Position numbers and translations under genes: made by a program. From Picosynechococcus sp. PCC 7003 (GTDB lineage: Bacteria; Cyanobacteriota; Cyanobacteriia; Cyanobacteriales; MRBY01), in NCBI RefSeq assembly GCF_001693255.1, contig NZ_CP016474.1, positions 2,993,092 through 3,057,091 on the forward strand: a stretch of 64,000 nucleotides of DNA, read 5' to 3'. The notes beneath the pieces are model-generated. The model was not told the origin of the DNA, did no database searches, and saw only the letters and a program-made list of their open reading frames with translations. Below, piece after piece: positions 53,775-61,948 of this stretch (position 1 is its first letter; each line of letters opens with the position of its first letter).

Positions 53775-54455
53775 ATGCTCTTTCGCCAACTTTTTGACTA
53801 CGAAACCTATACCTATACTTACCTTGTGGCTGATCCTGACAGTGGTGAGGCGGCCTTAATCGACCCTGTGATTGAGCAAGTGGATCGGGATCTCAAGCTT
53901 CTGCAAGAATTGGGTTTGACGTTAAAGTATTGTTTTGAAACCCATGTCCATGCTGACCATGTGACGGGGACGAGTCGGCTCCGGGAGAAAACGAACTGTT
54001 TAGGGGTTGTCCCCCAGGGGGCAGAAGTGGCCTGTGCGGATCGTTCCGTTGCCGATGGGGAAGTGCTCAAGGTTGGTGCCATCGAAATTAAGGCGATCGC
54101 CACCCCAGGCCACACCGATAGTCACATGGCATTTTTGGCCGATGGCACCCATCTTTTCACGGGGGATGCCTTGTTTATCCGGGGTTGTGGCCGCACAGAT
54201 TTCCAGAGTGGCGATGCGGGCACCCTCTACGATTCGATTCAAAAACTGTTTAATTTACCGCCCGCAACCTTGGTTTATCCGGGCCATGACTACCGGGGCC
54301 AAGTGGTTTCGACCATCGCCGAAGAAAAGCAATTTAACCCCCGACTCAAGGGCGATCGCCAAGCCTTTATTCACCTCATGGATAACCTCAACCTTCCTAA
54401 CCCGAAAAAGATTATGGAAGCAGTGCCCGCTAACCAAGCCTGTGGCAATGTTTAA
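53775..54455 (+). CDS. MBL-fold persulfide dioxygenase-like protein (ETHE1/Blh type)
   Basis: A 226-residue metallo-beta-lactamase fold hydrolase. Iron- or zinc-binding motif T-H-V-H-A-D-H-V-T-G occurs near residues 56-65, then P-G-H-T-D-S-H (about 115), F-T-G-D-A-L-F-I-R-G-C-G-R-T-D-F and Y-P-G-H-D-Y. The G-C-G-R-T-D-F and the absence of glyoxalase II C-terminal helices place it with ETHE1-type sulfur dioxygenases, which oxidise glutathione persulfide to sulfite. The following rhodanese and TauE exporter make a sulfide-to-sulfite export pathway plausible. Distance to the next gene is 83 bases. Confidence 0.88.
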   Translation: MLFRQLFDYETYTYTYLVADPDSGEAALIDPVIEQVDRDLKLLQELGLTLKYCFETHVHADHVTGTSRLREKTNCLGVVPQGAEVACADRSVADGEVLKVGAIEIKAIATPGHTDSHMAFLADGTHLFTGDALFIRGCGRTDFQSGDAGTLYDSIQKLFNLPPATLVYPGHDYRGQVVSTIAEEKQFNPRLKGDRQAFIHLMDNLNLPNPKKIMEAVPANQACGNV

Positions 54456-54538
54456 AATGTTTAAGTCTTGTTCCCCTAGCAAGCGCGCCATTTTTTGTTC
54501 TGGATTACACCCAATCATCACCATTTTTTCTTAGTGCA

Positions 54539-55075
54539 ATGACAACTACTCAACAACAACAATTACTTGAACTTTCCCCTGCTGAGTTTGCTGCCCAGGT
54601 AAATTCCCCCAATACCATCGTTTTCGACGTGCGCGAACAGGCTGAATACGCCAGAGAACATGTAGCGGGGTCACAAAATATCCCCCTGTCTCGCTTAACC
54701 GTAGATACCGTCCCCCAGACAACGAAAAATGTGATCCTCTATTGTCAAAGTGGCAATCGCTCCCGACGGGCAGCAGAACTCTTTTTTGCGGCGGGTTATT
54801 ACCAAGTGGCCCATTTTGACGGTGGGTTTACGGCCTGGAAAGGCGCTAACTTGCCTTACAACGAAAATAAAAAAGCGCCCTTGCCGATGATGCGCCAGGT
54901 ACAAATCGTTGCCGGGGGCCTAGTCCTCGCAGGCACATTGTTAAGTGCATTTGTCTCCCCTTGGTTTTTGCTCCTCACCGGATTTGTCGGCTCTGGGTTG
55001 ATGTTTGCGGGCTTTACGGGCTTCTGCGGCATGGCAAAGATTTTGGCCCGTCTTCCCTACAACCGCGTCAAATAA
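54539..55075 (+). CDS. Rhodanese plus DUF2892 membrane protein
   Basis: A 178-residue fusion. Residues 1-100 are a rhodanese domain (F-D-V-R-E-Q-A-E-Y, then the active loop Y-C-Q-S-G-N-R-S-R-R with catalytic Cys near residue 67). Residues 120-170 are two hydrophobic helices and G-F-T-G-F-C-G-M-A-K, a DUF2892 motif. It transfers sulfane sulfur, probably at the membrane, and cooperates with the persulfide dioxygenase encoded upstream. A terminator-like hairpin follows the stop. Confidence 0.9.
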   Translation: MTTTQQQQLLELSPAEFAAQVNSPNTIVFDVREQAEYAREHVAGSQNIPLSRLTVDTVPQTTKNVILYCQSGNRSRRAAELFFAAGYYQVAHFDGGFTAWKGANLPYNENKKAPLPMMRQVQIVAGGLVLAGTLLSAFVSPWFLLLTGFVGSGLMFAGFTGFCGMAKILARLPYNRVK

Positions 55076-55093
55076 GTTTAACGAACGACATTG

Positions 55094-55123
55094 CTCCCCA
55101 CAGTTGCTGGGGGCTTTTTTTTT
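55094..55123 (+). terminator. Intrinsic terminator between rhodanese and TauE genes
   Basis: Stem CCCCA / TGGGG (extended by wobble) with a seven-base loop, then GC and nine T residues. The downstream TauE gene has its ribosome site immediately after the T run, so read-through or a weak terminator would couple the genes. Confidence 0.75.
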
Positions 55124-55130
55124 GGAGGAT

Positions 55131-56000
55131 ATGATGCAGATCTTGGGATATTTTTTAGCGGCCTGTATTGGTATTAGTTTGGGTTTGATGGGGGGCGGTG
55201 GTTCGGTGTTGGCGGTGCCGATCTTAGTCTATGTGATGGGGGTTGACCCCAAAAGTGCGATCGCCATGACATTGTTTATTGTCGGCATTGTCAGTGCGGT
55301 GGGTTTGGTCCCCCACTGGCGGCAGGGCAACATTAATTTGAAAAAAGCAGGGATTTTCGGCTCGGCGACGATGGTTGGGGCGTTCCTCGGTGCGCAGTTA
55401 ACTCGGTTGCCTGTAATTACAGGGACGGTGCAATTGCTGCTGTTTGCGGTGATGATGCTGATCGCGGCGATTTTTATGATTCGTAAAAGTAGTCAGGCGA
55501 TCGCCCACCCAGCCAATGAACCGCATCTCGAGGATTATCCGGCTCCTGTGTGCCGCTACTGTTGGCTATGGTTGCTCACGGAGGGCTTAGGGATTGGCGT
55601 TTTGACGGGGTTAGTGGGGGTTGGTGGTGGCTTTGCGATTGTGCCGGCCCTGGTACTGCTCGGCAAGACGGAAATGAAAGAGGCGGTGGGTACGTCCCTG
55701 GTGATTATTGTGATGAATGCGATCGCCGGATTTTTGGGATATTTTGGCCAAGCCGATGTGGTTTTTGATTGGCAGTTAATGGTGAATTTTACCTTTGTGG
55801 CCAGCGTTGGCATTTTAGCTGGGGGATATAGCTCGCGGTACGTCAAAGCCAAACAACTCCAAAAGGGCTTTGGGTATTTTCTCTTGGCGGTGGCGGCTTT
55901 TATTTTGTTTCAACAGCGCGATCGCCTACCCCGTTTTGGCTCCACCGATATACCCCCTACCCTTGTCCAAACCGAAGCACATTCCCTCCGGAGGAGATAA
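55131..56000 (+). CDS. TauE/SafE sulfite-family exporter
   Basis: A 289-residue, 7-8 helix membrane protein of the TauE/SafE (DUF81) family. G-L-M-G-G-G-G-S-V-L-A-V-P (about 17-29) and G-L-V-G-V-G-G-G-F-A-I-V-P (second half) are the two family repeats. It probably exports sulfite or another sulfur anion formed by the enzymes encoded upstream. A GGAGG precedes the twin ATGs (55131 and 55134); the second has better spacing. The frame is open to 55005 but that would overlap the rhodanese gene. No helix is missing. Confidence 0.88.
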   Translation: MMQILGYFLAACIGISLGLMGGGGSVLAVPILVYVMGVDPKSAIAMTLFIVGIVSAVGLVPHWRQGNINLKKAGIFGSATMVGAFLGAQLTRLPVITGTVQLLLFAVMMLIAAIFMIRKSSQAIAHPANEPHLEDYPAPVCRYCWLWLLTEGLGIGVLTGLVGVGGGFAIVPALVLLGKTEMKEAVGTSLVIIVMNAIAGFLGYFGQADVVFDWQLMVNFTFVASVGILAGGYSSRYVKAKQLQKGFGYFLLAVAAFILFQQRDRLPRFGSTDIPPTLVQTEAHSLRRR

Positions 56001-56670
56001 GACGCAGATTTAACTGATACGAGCGGGAATTTCCCTTCCTCGCACACAGTACTGTGACGAGCAGGGAGGGGAGGAAAGCGAGTTAGACTCATGCTACTGT
56101 AAGTTTGTCTTGACCACTTCTCCCTAAGCGAAAGCCAAGCTAAACGGGCAGTGTTGCAAAAAAAGAATTTTGGCCTTCGGAACGAGGGTTTTCCGCCTAT
56201 CGCCAGAATGTTAAGACTCGCTATTCTTCGGAGTAGAAAGCAGTTCTTTGCGTAGAAAGCTCCTTCCTCGCTTTAGCAGGGAGGAGTAGTTCACAATATT
56301 TGCCTTTTGTTGATGCCTGTGTTACATTTCTTTACATGTAACGCTCGATTTTTCATACTTGCAAACCAATATGAGTATTTCTGCCCTCCAAAGGATTATT
56401 CCGTTACACTCTAGGCACCAGTTGGTCACCGGGCAAAATTTCCTGAGGATTTATAAGAAATATCACAACAGTGAAAACTAATGAATTTCAAGTATTTTAA
56501 GCAATAAACTGATTACAAGCAGGCTCAGTCAACATTCTGAATAAGTATTATTTTCTTTTGCCGATTTTAAAATCAACAATAAACATTTTCCCCAATACTG
56601 ATCCAAGCCCCTAACCTTTTTGAGTTCAAACTTTATAGACCTACGCACTAGTGGTCACCGGAGTAACCCT
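56001..56670. other. Intergenic region with a probable decayed IS605-type end
   Basis: At about 56250-56295 the sequence forms a hairpin CTCCTTCCTCGC / GCAGGGAGGAG and ends in TAGTTCAC. This resembles the right ends of TnpB-type elements. A short open stretch before it (56157-56241) ends R-S-R-K-Q-F-F-A-stop but is not long enough to identify as tnpB. Another inverted pair around 56029-56090 surrounds an AGTACT. The last 300 bases are AT-rich and hold no gene; a GGAG before 56671 is the ribosome site of the next gene. Confidence 0.4.
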
Positions 56671-58452
56671 ATGCATCCTGAAAAAAACCATAAAGAATTA
56701 ACGACAATTTTGGTTATCGAAGATGACAACATTCTCCGCAAACTGACGTGCAGAATCCTTTCCAGTAGTGGCTATATCGTCATCGAAGCCAAAGACGGTG
56801 TCCAGGGCATTGAAGTAGCAACAGAATGCTTACCTGATCTGATCATCTGCGACGTAATGCTGCCCTACCTCAGCGGTTACGACGTCCTCGAAAAACTCCA
56901 ACAAAGCGAAGCAACCGAAAGAATTCCCTTTATTTTCCTAACAGCCCAATCGGAAACCAGACAACTCCGCCAGGGCATGGCTTCCGGCGCAGACGATTAC
57001 CTCACCAAGCCCGTCCAAGCGGCAGAATTACTCAAGGCCATAGAAGTACGACTCAGCAAACAGGCCCGGGTCACCCAATACTATTCCGAAAAAATCCATC
57101 AACTCCGCGAAAAAGATGGCCTCACCGGTCTACCCAACCAAAACAAAATTGCCGATGCCTTTGAGGCGGTCATTGCGGACTTACCACCAGAACAAGACAG
57201 TGAGACCGTCCCGCCAATCGCCATTTTTTCCATTGGCCTCGATCGCTTCCAACTCCTCAATGAGTACCTGGGACATGGCGCAGTCAGTTTGCTGCTCAAA
57301 CAGGTGGCCGAAAGACTCCAGCAGGTATTGAAAAAATATGGCATGGTCGCCAGTCTTAATACTTCAGAATTTTGTGCCATTCTTCGTCCTGTAGAACACA
57401 AACATGAAGTTGTAAACATTGCCCAAGAACTGCTCACTGCCTTTGAATCCCCCTTCACCTTATTAGAAAATAAGCAAGACGTATTTATCAGTTTAAGTAT
57501 TGGGATCGCCTTTTACATGAGAGATGGTCTAGCACTCCCCGAAATTTTAGGGAATGCCCACACAGCAATGGTGCAAGTCCAGAAACAGGGAGGTAGTCAA
57601 TACTCTTTCTACTCCGTGGCGATGAATATTGGTCGTTTTAATGCTGTTTCCCTAGAAGCAGATCTGCGTCAGGCTATTGACAACAATGAACTTGAGATTT
57701 TTTATCAACCGAAGGTAAATCTGCAAACGGGTAAGGTTGTTGGTGCAGAGGCATTATTGCGTTGGTTCCACCCGACTCGGGGCTTAGTCTCGCCCAGCCA
57801 GTTTATTCCCCTCGCAGAGGAAACGGGGCTGATTATTCCCATTGGAGAATATGTCCTCGAAGAAAGCTGCAGTCAGTTGCGGCGGTGGCAGACGGCGGGC
57901 TTAAAAGATTTTTATATGTCGGTTAATCTTTCTGCAAAGCAGTTTACCCAACTCAATCTCCACTATCGCTTAAGTCAGATCATTATTAATAATCATCTGC
58001 AACCCCAAGATATCCAGTTAGAACTCACGGAAAGTACCCTGGTGAGCAATGGTGGTGCATCGATCCGACGGCTGAAGGCTCTGCGCTCCCTGGGCTTAAA
58101 GATTGCTCTCGATGACTTTGGGACAGGCTATTCTTCCTTGAGTTATCTCCAGCAATTTTCTTTTGATACCCTCAAGATCGATTATTCTTTCATCCATAAA
58201 ATTCACCAAAATCCTGTGAATGCGGCGATTATTACGGCGATTATTGAAATGGCCCATCAACTGAACTTAAAAGTAGTGGCAGAAGGTGTGGAAGAGCAGG
58301 CAGAATTAGAATTCTTGACTAAGTTTAATTGTGATGAGGTTCAAGGTTTCTTATTCAGTCGACCCATTAGAGCTGAAGAGTTTTTCAACTCTCCCTTTAT
58401 TGATCTTGAGAATGCAGCCTTTGCTGATTCTAGGATCACCGCTAACATGTGA
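56671..58452 (+). CDS. Response regulator-GGDEF-EAL protein with degenerate GGDEF
   Basis: A 593-residue cytoplasmic protein that probably breaks down cyclic-di-GMP. The receiver is at residues 10-125 with phospho-acceptor D61 in [14 protein letters not shown] fold follows ([11 protein letters not shown]), but the signature is replaced by N-T-S-E-F at 230-234, so cyclase activity is lost. The EAL domain is complete: E360-[11 protein letters not shown] from D481, and V-V-A-E-G-V-E-E. The frame opens with TTG 56620, but ATG 56671 has a GGAG before it. Activity is likely governed by phosphorylation; no kinase is next to it. Confidence 0.9.
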   Translation: MHPEKNHKELTTILVIEDDNILRKLTCRILSSSGYIVIEAKDGVQGIEVATECLPDLIICDVMLPYLSGYDVLEKLQQSEATERIPFIFLTAQSETRQLRQGMASGADDYLTKPVQAAELLKAIEVRLSKQARVTQYYSEKIHQLREKDGLTGLPNQNKIADAFEAVIADLPPEQDSETVPPIAIFSIGLDRFQLLNEYLGHGAVSLLLKQVAERLQQVLKKYGMVASLNTSEFCAILRPVEHKHEVVNIAQELLTAFESPFTLLENKQDVFISLSIGIAFYMRDGLALPEILGNAHTAMVQVQKQGGSQYSFYSVAMNIGRFNAVSLEADLRQAIDNNELEIFYQPKVNLQTGKVVGAEALLRWFHPTRGLVSPSQFIPLAEETGLIIPIGEYVLEESCSQLRRWQTAGLKDFYMSVNLSAKQFTQLNLHYRLSQIIINNHLQPQDIQLELTESTLVSNGGASIRRLKALRSLGLKIALDDFGTGYSSLSYLQQFSFDTLKIDYSFIHKIHQNPVNAAIITAIIEMAHQLNLKVVAEGVEEQAELEFLTKFNCDEVQGFLFSRPIRAEEFFNSPFIDLENAAFADSRITANM

Positions 58453-58486
58453 TAGGTGATTCCTTTCAATTTCAGCGAATAGACTG

Positions 58487-58641
58487 AGAGCTGATTTATA
58501 AAGCCCTTCTGTCCCCAGTCTGGGAGGAATTTTCGGTCAATTAATGGGATCAAAGTCCCCCCAAATGCCGGAGCTTTAGTGAGGAGATTTAGGGGGAAAA
58601 TCAAGCAATTCATTTACTTTATAAATGGCCTCTAAAGTGAA
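58487..58641. repeat. MITE-like dispersed repeat, copy 2
   Basis: Full-length partner (155 bases) of the repeat at 2214-2368: GCTGATTTATAAAG near the left end and the complement CTTTATAAATGGC near the right, with the same interior core. It sits immediately 12 bases before the IS5-family element. Confidence 0.7.
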
Positions 58642-58681
58642 TAGGCCCATTAAGAGGATGTCTGAGAAAATATTGTAAAGA

Positions 58682-59167
58682 TTACGCCAAGCGCCTCAGA
58701 AGGATGCGAATGGATGCTAGATATATCCACGCTTCCGCACTCCTCGTATTACATTCATAGTCTCGACTCAAACGGCGGCACCAGTAAAACCAGCCAAAGG
58801 TTCTCTCCACTACCCATCGCCTTGGTAATGCTGTGAATCCTTTGCACTCCTCCGGACGTAATACTTTCTCCAATATCCAGCCAAACTTGTCCATTACCCA
58901 GCGCACAAGACTTTCTCCGTGATACCCCCCATCCACATACAACAGGTAAAAACACTCTAGATTCAGTCCCATCCTTTGGATTCGTGCCAACAATAGCTTT
59001 AATCCTTGACCTTCCGCGGTGTTGGCGGCAGTTACCACTACGGCCATCAAAATGCCCAAGCTATCCACCATGATGTGTCGTTTGCGACCTTTAACTTTCT
59101 TATTTCCATCAACTCCAACATCCTGATGAATCATTGTTGCTGTATCCACCGATTGAGAATCCACCAC
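58682..59167 (-). CDS. IS5-family transposase, OrfB part
   Basis: The catalytic half (161 residues from a GTG). DDE residues appear in V-D-S-Q-S (first Asp), Y-V-D-G-G-Y-H-G (second Asp) and [10 protein letters not shown] (Glu), the arrangement of the IS427/IS1031 branch. It is in the -1 frame relative to OrfA and overlaps it by 37 bases, so a -1 ribosomal frameshift is expected to make the fused enzyme. No internal stop or missing residue seen. Confidence 0.9.
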   Translation of the reverse strand: MVDSQSVDTATMIHQDVGVDGNKKVKGRKRHIMVDSLGILMAVVVTAANTAEGQGLKLLLARIQRMGLNLECFYLLYVDGGYHGESLVRWVMDKFGWILEKVLRPEECKGFTALPRRWVVERTFGWFYWCRRLSRDYECNTRSAEAWIYLASIRILLRRLA

Positions 59168-59475
59168 CCCATAGCTCGGTGAGGAGGGTGGTCATGACCT
59201 GTGGTGCGTTCCCACTGATGGAGAGTTTGGTTAATACGTTCGAGGGTGCCATCGTCACGCCATTGGCGGAAGTAGTGATAGACGGTTTGCCATTTGGGGA
59301 AATCATGGGGCAGTAAGCGCCAGGCGATACCACCCATGAGGATATAGAGGAGAGCATTAACGACTTGACGCAGGTCAGTGGAGCGGGGACGACCACCCGA
59401 TTTAGCTGAGGGAAGTAGGGGTTTAAGGAGAGACCATTGGTCATCGGTGAGGTCTGTCGGATAGGATGTAGACAT
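59131..59475 (-). CDS. IS5-family transposase, OrfA part
   Basis: A 114-residue N-terminal half with the DUF4096-like motif [24 protein letters not shown] and [18 protein letters not shown]. It probably provides DNA binding and, after frameshift, fuses to OrfB. Ends at a TGA inside the OrfB frame. Confidence 0.9.
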   Translation of the reverse strand: MSTSYPTDLTDDQWSLLKPLLPSAKSGGRPRSTDLRQVVNALLYILMGGIAWRLLPHDFPKWQTVYHYFRQWRDDGTLERINQTLHQWERTTGHDHPPHRAMGWWILNRWIQQQ

Positions 59476-59579
59476 GATTTTTGAGATTAGAGATTTATGT
59501 ACTTCTACAGGCTAAATCTCTATTTTTTTATCCGCCATACCCTTCTCAGACATCCTCTAAACGTAAACGATCAATAATT

Positions 59580-59622
59580 AAGACCGCTGTCAACACCTGT
59601 AGAAGGAAATTTGAGCGGTCTT
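59580..59622 (-). terminator. Possible hairpin terminator of the small repeat protein
   Basis: Nine-bp perfect stem AAGACCGCT / AGCGGTCTT with a 25-base loop. No strong T run on the minus strand, so it may instead be a structural element. Lies 20 bases downstream of the small gene. Confidence 0.4.
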
Positions 59623-59642
59623 TAGGCTTGTGGGATTCGTTT

Positions 59643-60017
59643 TTAGCGGGGCGCAACCAAACGCACTTTTTGAACCGCCGGGAGTAGTAAACCAGATTGG
59701 GGTTGCGGTGTTGGCGTGACAATGCTGCCGGGTAAGCAGGGGCCGAGCTGGAAATTTACTTCTTGGGGACGGGGTTGCCAACCTTCAGGGCAGGTCAGGG
59801 GCTGCGGTTGGGCCTGGTGGGGGCTTGGTAAAGGGCTCGCAATGGTGCCGGGAAGACAAGCGCCCAATTGGAAATTAACTTCCTGGGGACGGGGGAGCCA
59901 GCCAGTCGGGCAACCACTAGGGGGCGGCGGCGCCGCATTTGCACTAAAGCCACTTCCCATCAGAATCATTGTGCCGAGCATTAAACTTTTACCAATGGTG
60001 CGTTGTGTGATTTTCAT
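59643..60017 (-). CDS. Small exported protein with two Cys/Trp repeats, function unknown
   Basis: A 124-residue protein with a signal peptide (about 1-28, ending A-N-A-A). Two repeats follow at about residues 36-58 and 75-98, both of the form C-P-x-G-W-x-P-R-P-Q-E-V-N-F-Q-L-G-x-C-L-P-G, separated by a Pro/Gln linker. The two cysteines in each repeat could form a disulfide in the periplasm. I do not recognise the family. It is bounded by the IS element on the left and a VWA lipoprotein gene on the right. Confidence 0.65.
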   Translation of the reverse strand: MKITQRTIGKSLMLGTMILMGSGFSANAAPPPPSGCPTGWLPRPQEVNFQLGACLPGTIASPLPSPHQAQPQPLTCPEGWQPRPQEVNFQLGPCLPGSIVTPTPQPQSGLLLPAVQKVRLVAPR

Positions 60018-60148
60018 TGATTTGTTCTCCGAAGGATATTTTTCATTTCATGGTGCTATGTAGTGGCCGGGCAGTAGACCCTATGCACTTGGCGATCGCC
60101 TAACCCACAACCACAGAGGAGAACAAAAAAACTTTGTTGACTTTTGTC

Positions 60149-61792
60149 CTAGAATTTCAAGGCCTGGGCTGTTTTGACCAGTTGGATAAATTCACTGCGG
60201 TAGCCTTCGGGATCTGCCCCTTTGCTGCCCTGGGCGAGTTCTAAAACTTGATCAAAGGAACTTTCGCCGCGATAGGGGGAGTCCCGCAACAGCATCCCAA
60301 ATTCCGCCACTGCTGCCGCAAACCGGAAATCGGGAGAGGCTTGATCTAAGGGTTTACCGTCATTGGCGATCGCCTGGGTGATCAGTTCTGAATTATCCCC
60401 AGTGGGGGGCTTGTAGCGGAGCTTTAGTTGCAGCAATTCCCCCGCAAAATTTCCCGAATTGGGTTGTGTTTCTTGGTATTTCAAATCATCCACGGTCGGC
60501 AGCTCAACGGGCGAATCAACACCCACCGGTACAATTTCATAGAGGGCCGTCACTGTATGACCAGCGCCCAGTTCCCCCGCATCTTTCGTGTCGTCGTTAA
60601 AATCCTGGGCTGCCAACAGGCGATTTTCGTAACCTAACAATCGGTAAGCTTGCACCTGGGCCGGATTAAATTCCACCTGAATTTTCACATCCTTCGCCAA
60701 AGTTAAAAGCGTACCGCCCATTTCTGTTACCAATACTTTTTTCGCTTCGAGGATGTTGTCGATGTAGGCATAATTTCCATTACCGTTATTAGCCAGTTGC
60801 TCCATCTTGGCATCCTTGAGATTGCCTGTACCAAAGCCCAACACCGTTAGAAAAATATCCTGTTCCCGCTTTTGTTCGATCAGACGAATCAACTCTGCAT
60901 CGCTGGACATGCCCACATTAAAATCACCATCGGTGGCCAGGATAATCCGGTTATTGCCATTGTCGAGGAAATTTTCCGCCGCCTCTTGGTAGGCCAGTTC
61001 AATGCCTTCACCACCCGCCGTGGAGCCACCTGCCTCTAAATTATCTAAAGCCGCGAGAATGGTCTCTTTTTCGGCCCCGGACGTAGAGGGCAAGACTAAA
61101 CCCGCTGCCCCGGCATACACCACAATGGAAACGCGGTCCTCCGGGCGCAACTCGTTCACCAATAATCGAAAAGCTGACTTGAGGAGGGGGAGTTTATCAG
61201 GATCATTCATCGACCCCGACACGTCAAAGAGAAACACCAAATTGCTGGGGGGGAGGGCTTCATTTTCAATTTCTTTCCCTTTAATGCCAATACGGAGGAG
61301 TTGGTGCTGGGGTTGCCAAGGGGCTTGGGAGAGTTCAGTGTTAATGGCGAAGGGTTGATTGTCTGGAGCGGGATAGTCGTAGGTGAAATAGTTAATCATC
61401 TCCTCCAGGCGCACCGCATCGGCGGGGGGGAGTTGACCATCATCTAAAAAGCGGCGCACATTACTATAGGCGCCGGAGTCTACATCCAGAGCAAAGGTCG
61501 AAAGGGGTTCGGTGCGCACCAGTTGGAAAGGATTATCACGGATGAGGTTGTAGTCCTCTTGGGATAAATCTGGAACTTCTTGAGGAATTTCGCCATCGAA
61601 GGGAGGACTCGTAGGGGGCATCGCTTCTGTTTCGGTAATCTGGGGCGCTGTGGCGCTATCCATACCCGTTTCTAAATTCCTCTGGGAGGCCATCTGACAA
61701 CCGGCGAGAATTTGTCCCCCTAACAAACAACCACTAAGCAGTAATGTGAGGGAACGCTGGGAAAACGGTTTACAGGATGATGAAGTGGCCAT
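60149..61792 (-). CDS. VWA-domain lipoprotein (YfbK/DUF3520 type)
   Basis: A 547-residue protein. The lipoprotein signal ends at L-A-G-C (Cys about 32). A Pro/Glu-rich stretch leads to a VWA-N segment around E-M-I-N-Y-F-T-Y-D-Y-P. The VWA domain has the complete MIDAS site F-L-F-D-V-S-G-S-M-N-D near residue 190 and L-A-T-D-G-D-F-N-V-G later. A C-terminal DUF3520 region ends in L-A-Q-G-S-K-G-A-D-P-E-G-Y-R. Probably metal-dependent protein binding at the cell envelope. The small repeat protein is encoded 131 bases downstream. Confidence 0.88.
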   Translation of the reverse strand: MATSSSCKPFSQRSLTLLLSGCLLGGQILAGCQMASQRNLETGMDSATAPQITETEAMPPTSPPFDGEIPQEVPDLSQEDYNLIRDNPFQLVRTEPLSTFALDVDSGAYSNVRRFLDDGQLPPADAVRLEEMINYFTYDYPAPDNQPFAINTELSQAPWQPQHQLLRIGIKGKEIENEALPPSNLVFLFDVSGSMNDPDKLPLLKSAFRLLVNELRPEDRVSIVVYAGAAGLVLPSTSGAEKETILAALDNLEAGGSTAGGEGIELAYQEAAENFLDNGNNRIILATDGDFNVGMSSDAELIRLIEQKREQDIFLTVLGFGTGNLKDAKMEQLANNGNGNYAYIDNILEAKKVLVTEMGGTLLTLAKDVKIQVEFNPAQVQAYRLLGYENRLLAAQDFNDDTKDAGELGAGHTVTALYEIVPVGVDSPVELPTVDDLKYQETQPNSGNFAGELLQLKLRYKPPTGDNSELITQAIANDGKPLDQASPDFRFAAAVAEFGMLLRDSPYRGESSFDQVLELAQGSKGADPEGYRSEFIQLVKTAQALKF

Positions 61793-61948
61793 GGGCTGAC
61801 CTCCAGGAGAAGAATTACCTTCAACCTAACACCGTCTCAAGGGGCGATCGCCTAGGTTCAAAAAACTGTAACGACAGGACTCAATGGGGATTGAATTCTC
61901 TGGGCAATCGTGGGTTAGAATGAAACACGCTCAACGCCAGTGCTTACC

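Larger units (their letters stand above)
58654..59557 (-). mobile_element. Complete IS5-family insertion sequence (904 bp)
   Basis: Perfect 15-bp terminal inverted repeats GAGGATGTCTGAGAA (58654-58668) and its complement (59543-59557), flanked by a TAA target duplication on both sides (58651-58653 and 59558-59560). It encodes a two-frame transposase on the minus strand. The intact ends and frames suggest recent activity. Confidence 0.93.

Noticed and set aside
61793-61948. Possible riboswitch or T-box upstream of cysS
   Set aside because: No conserved T-box or specifier-loop sequence; T-boxes are not expected in cyanobacteria.
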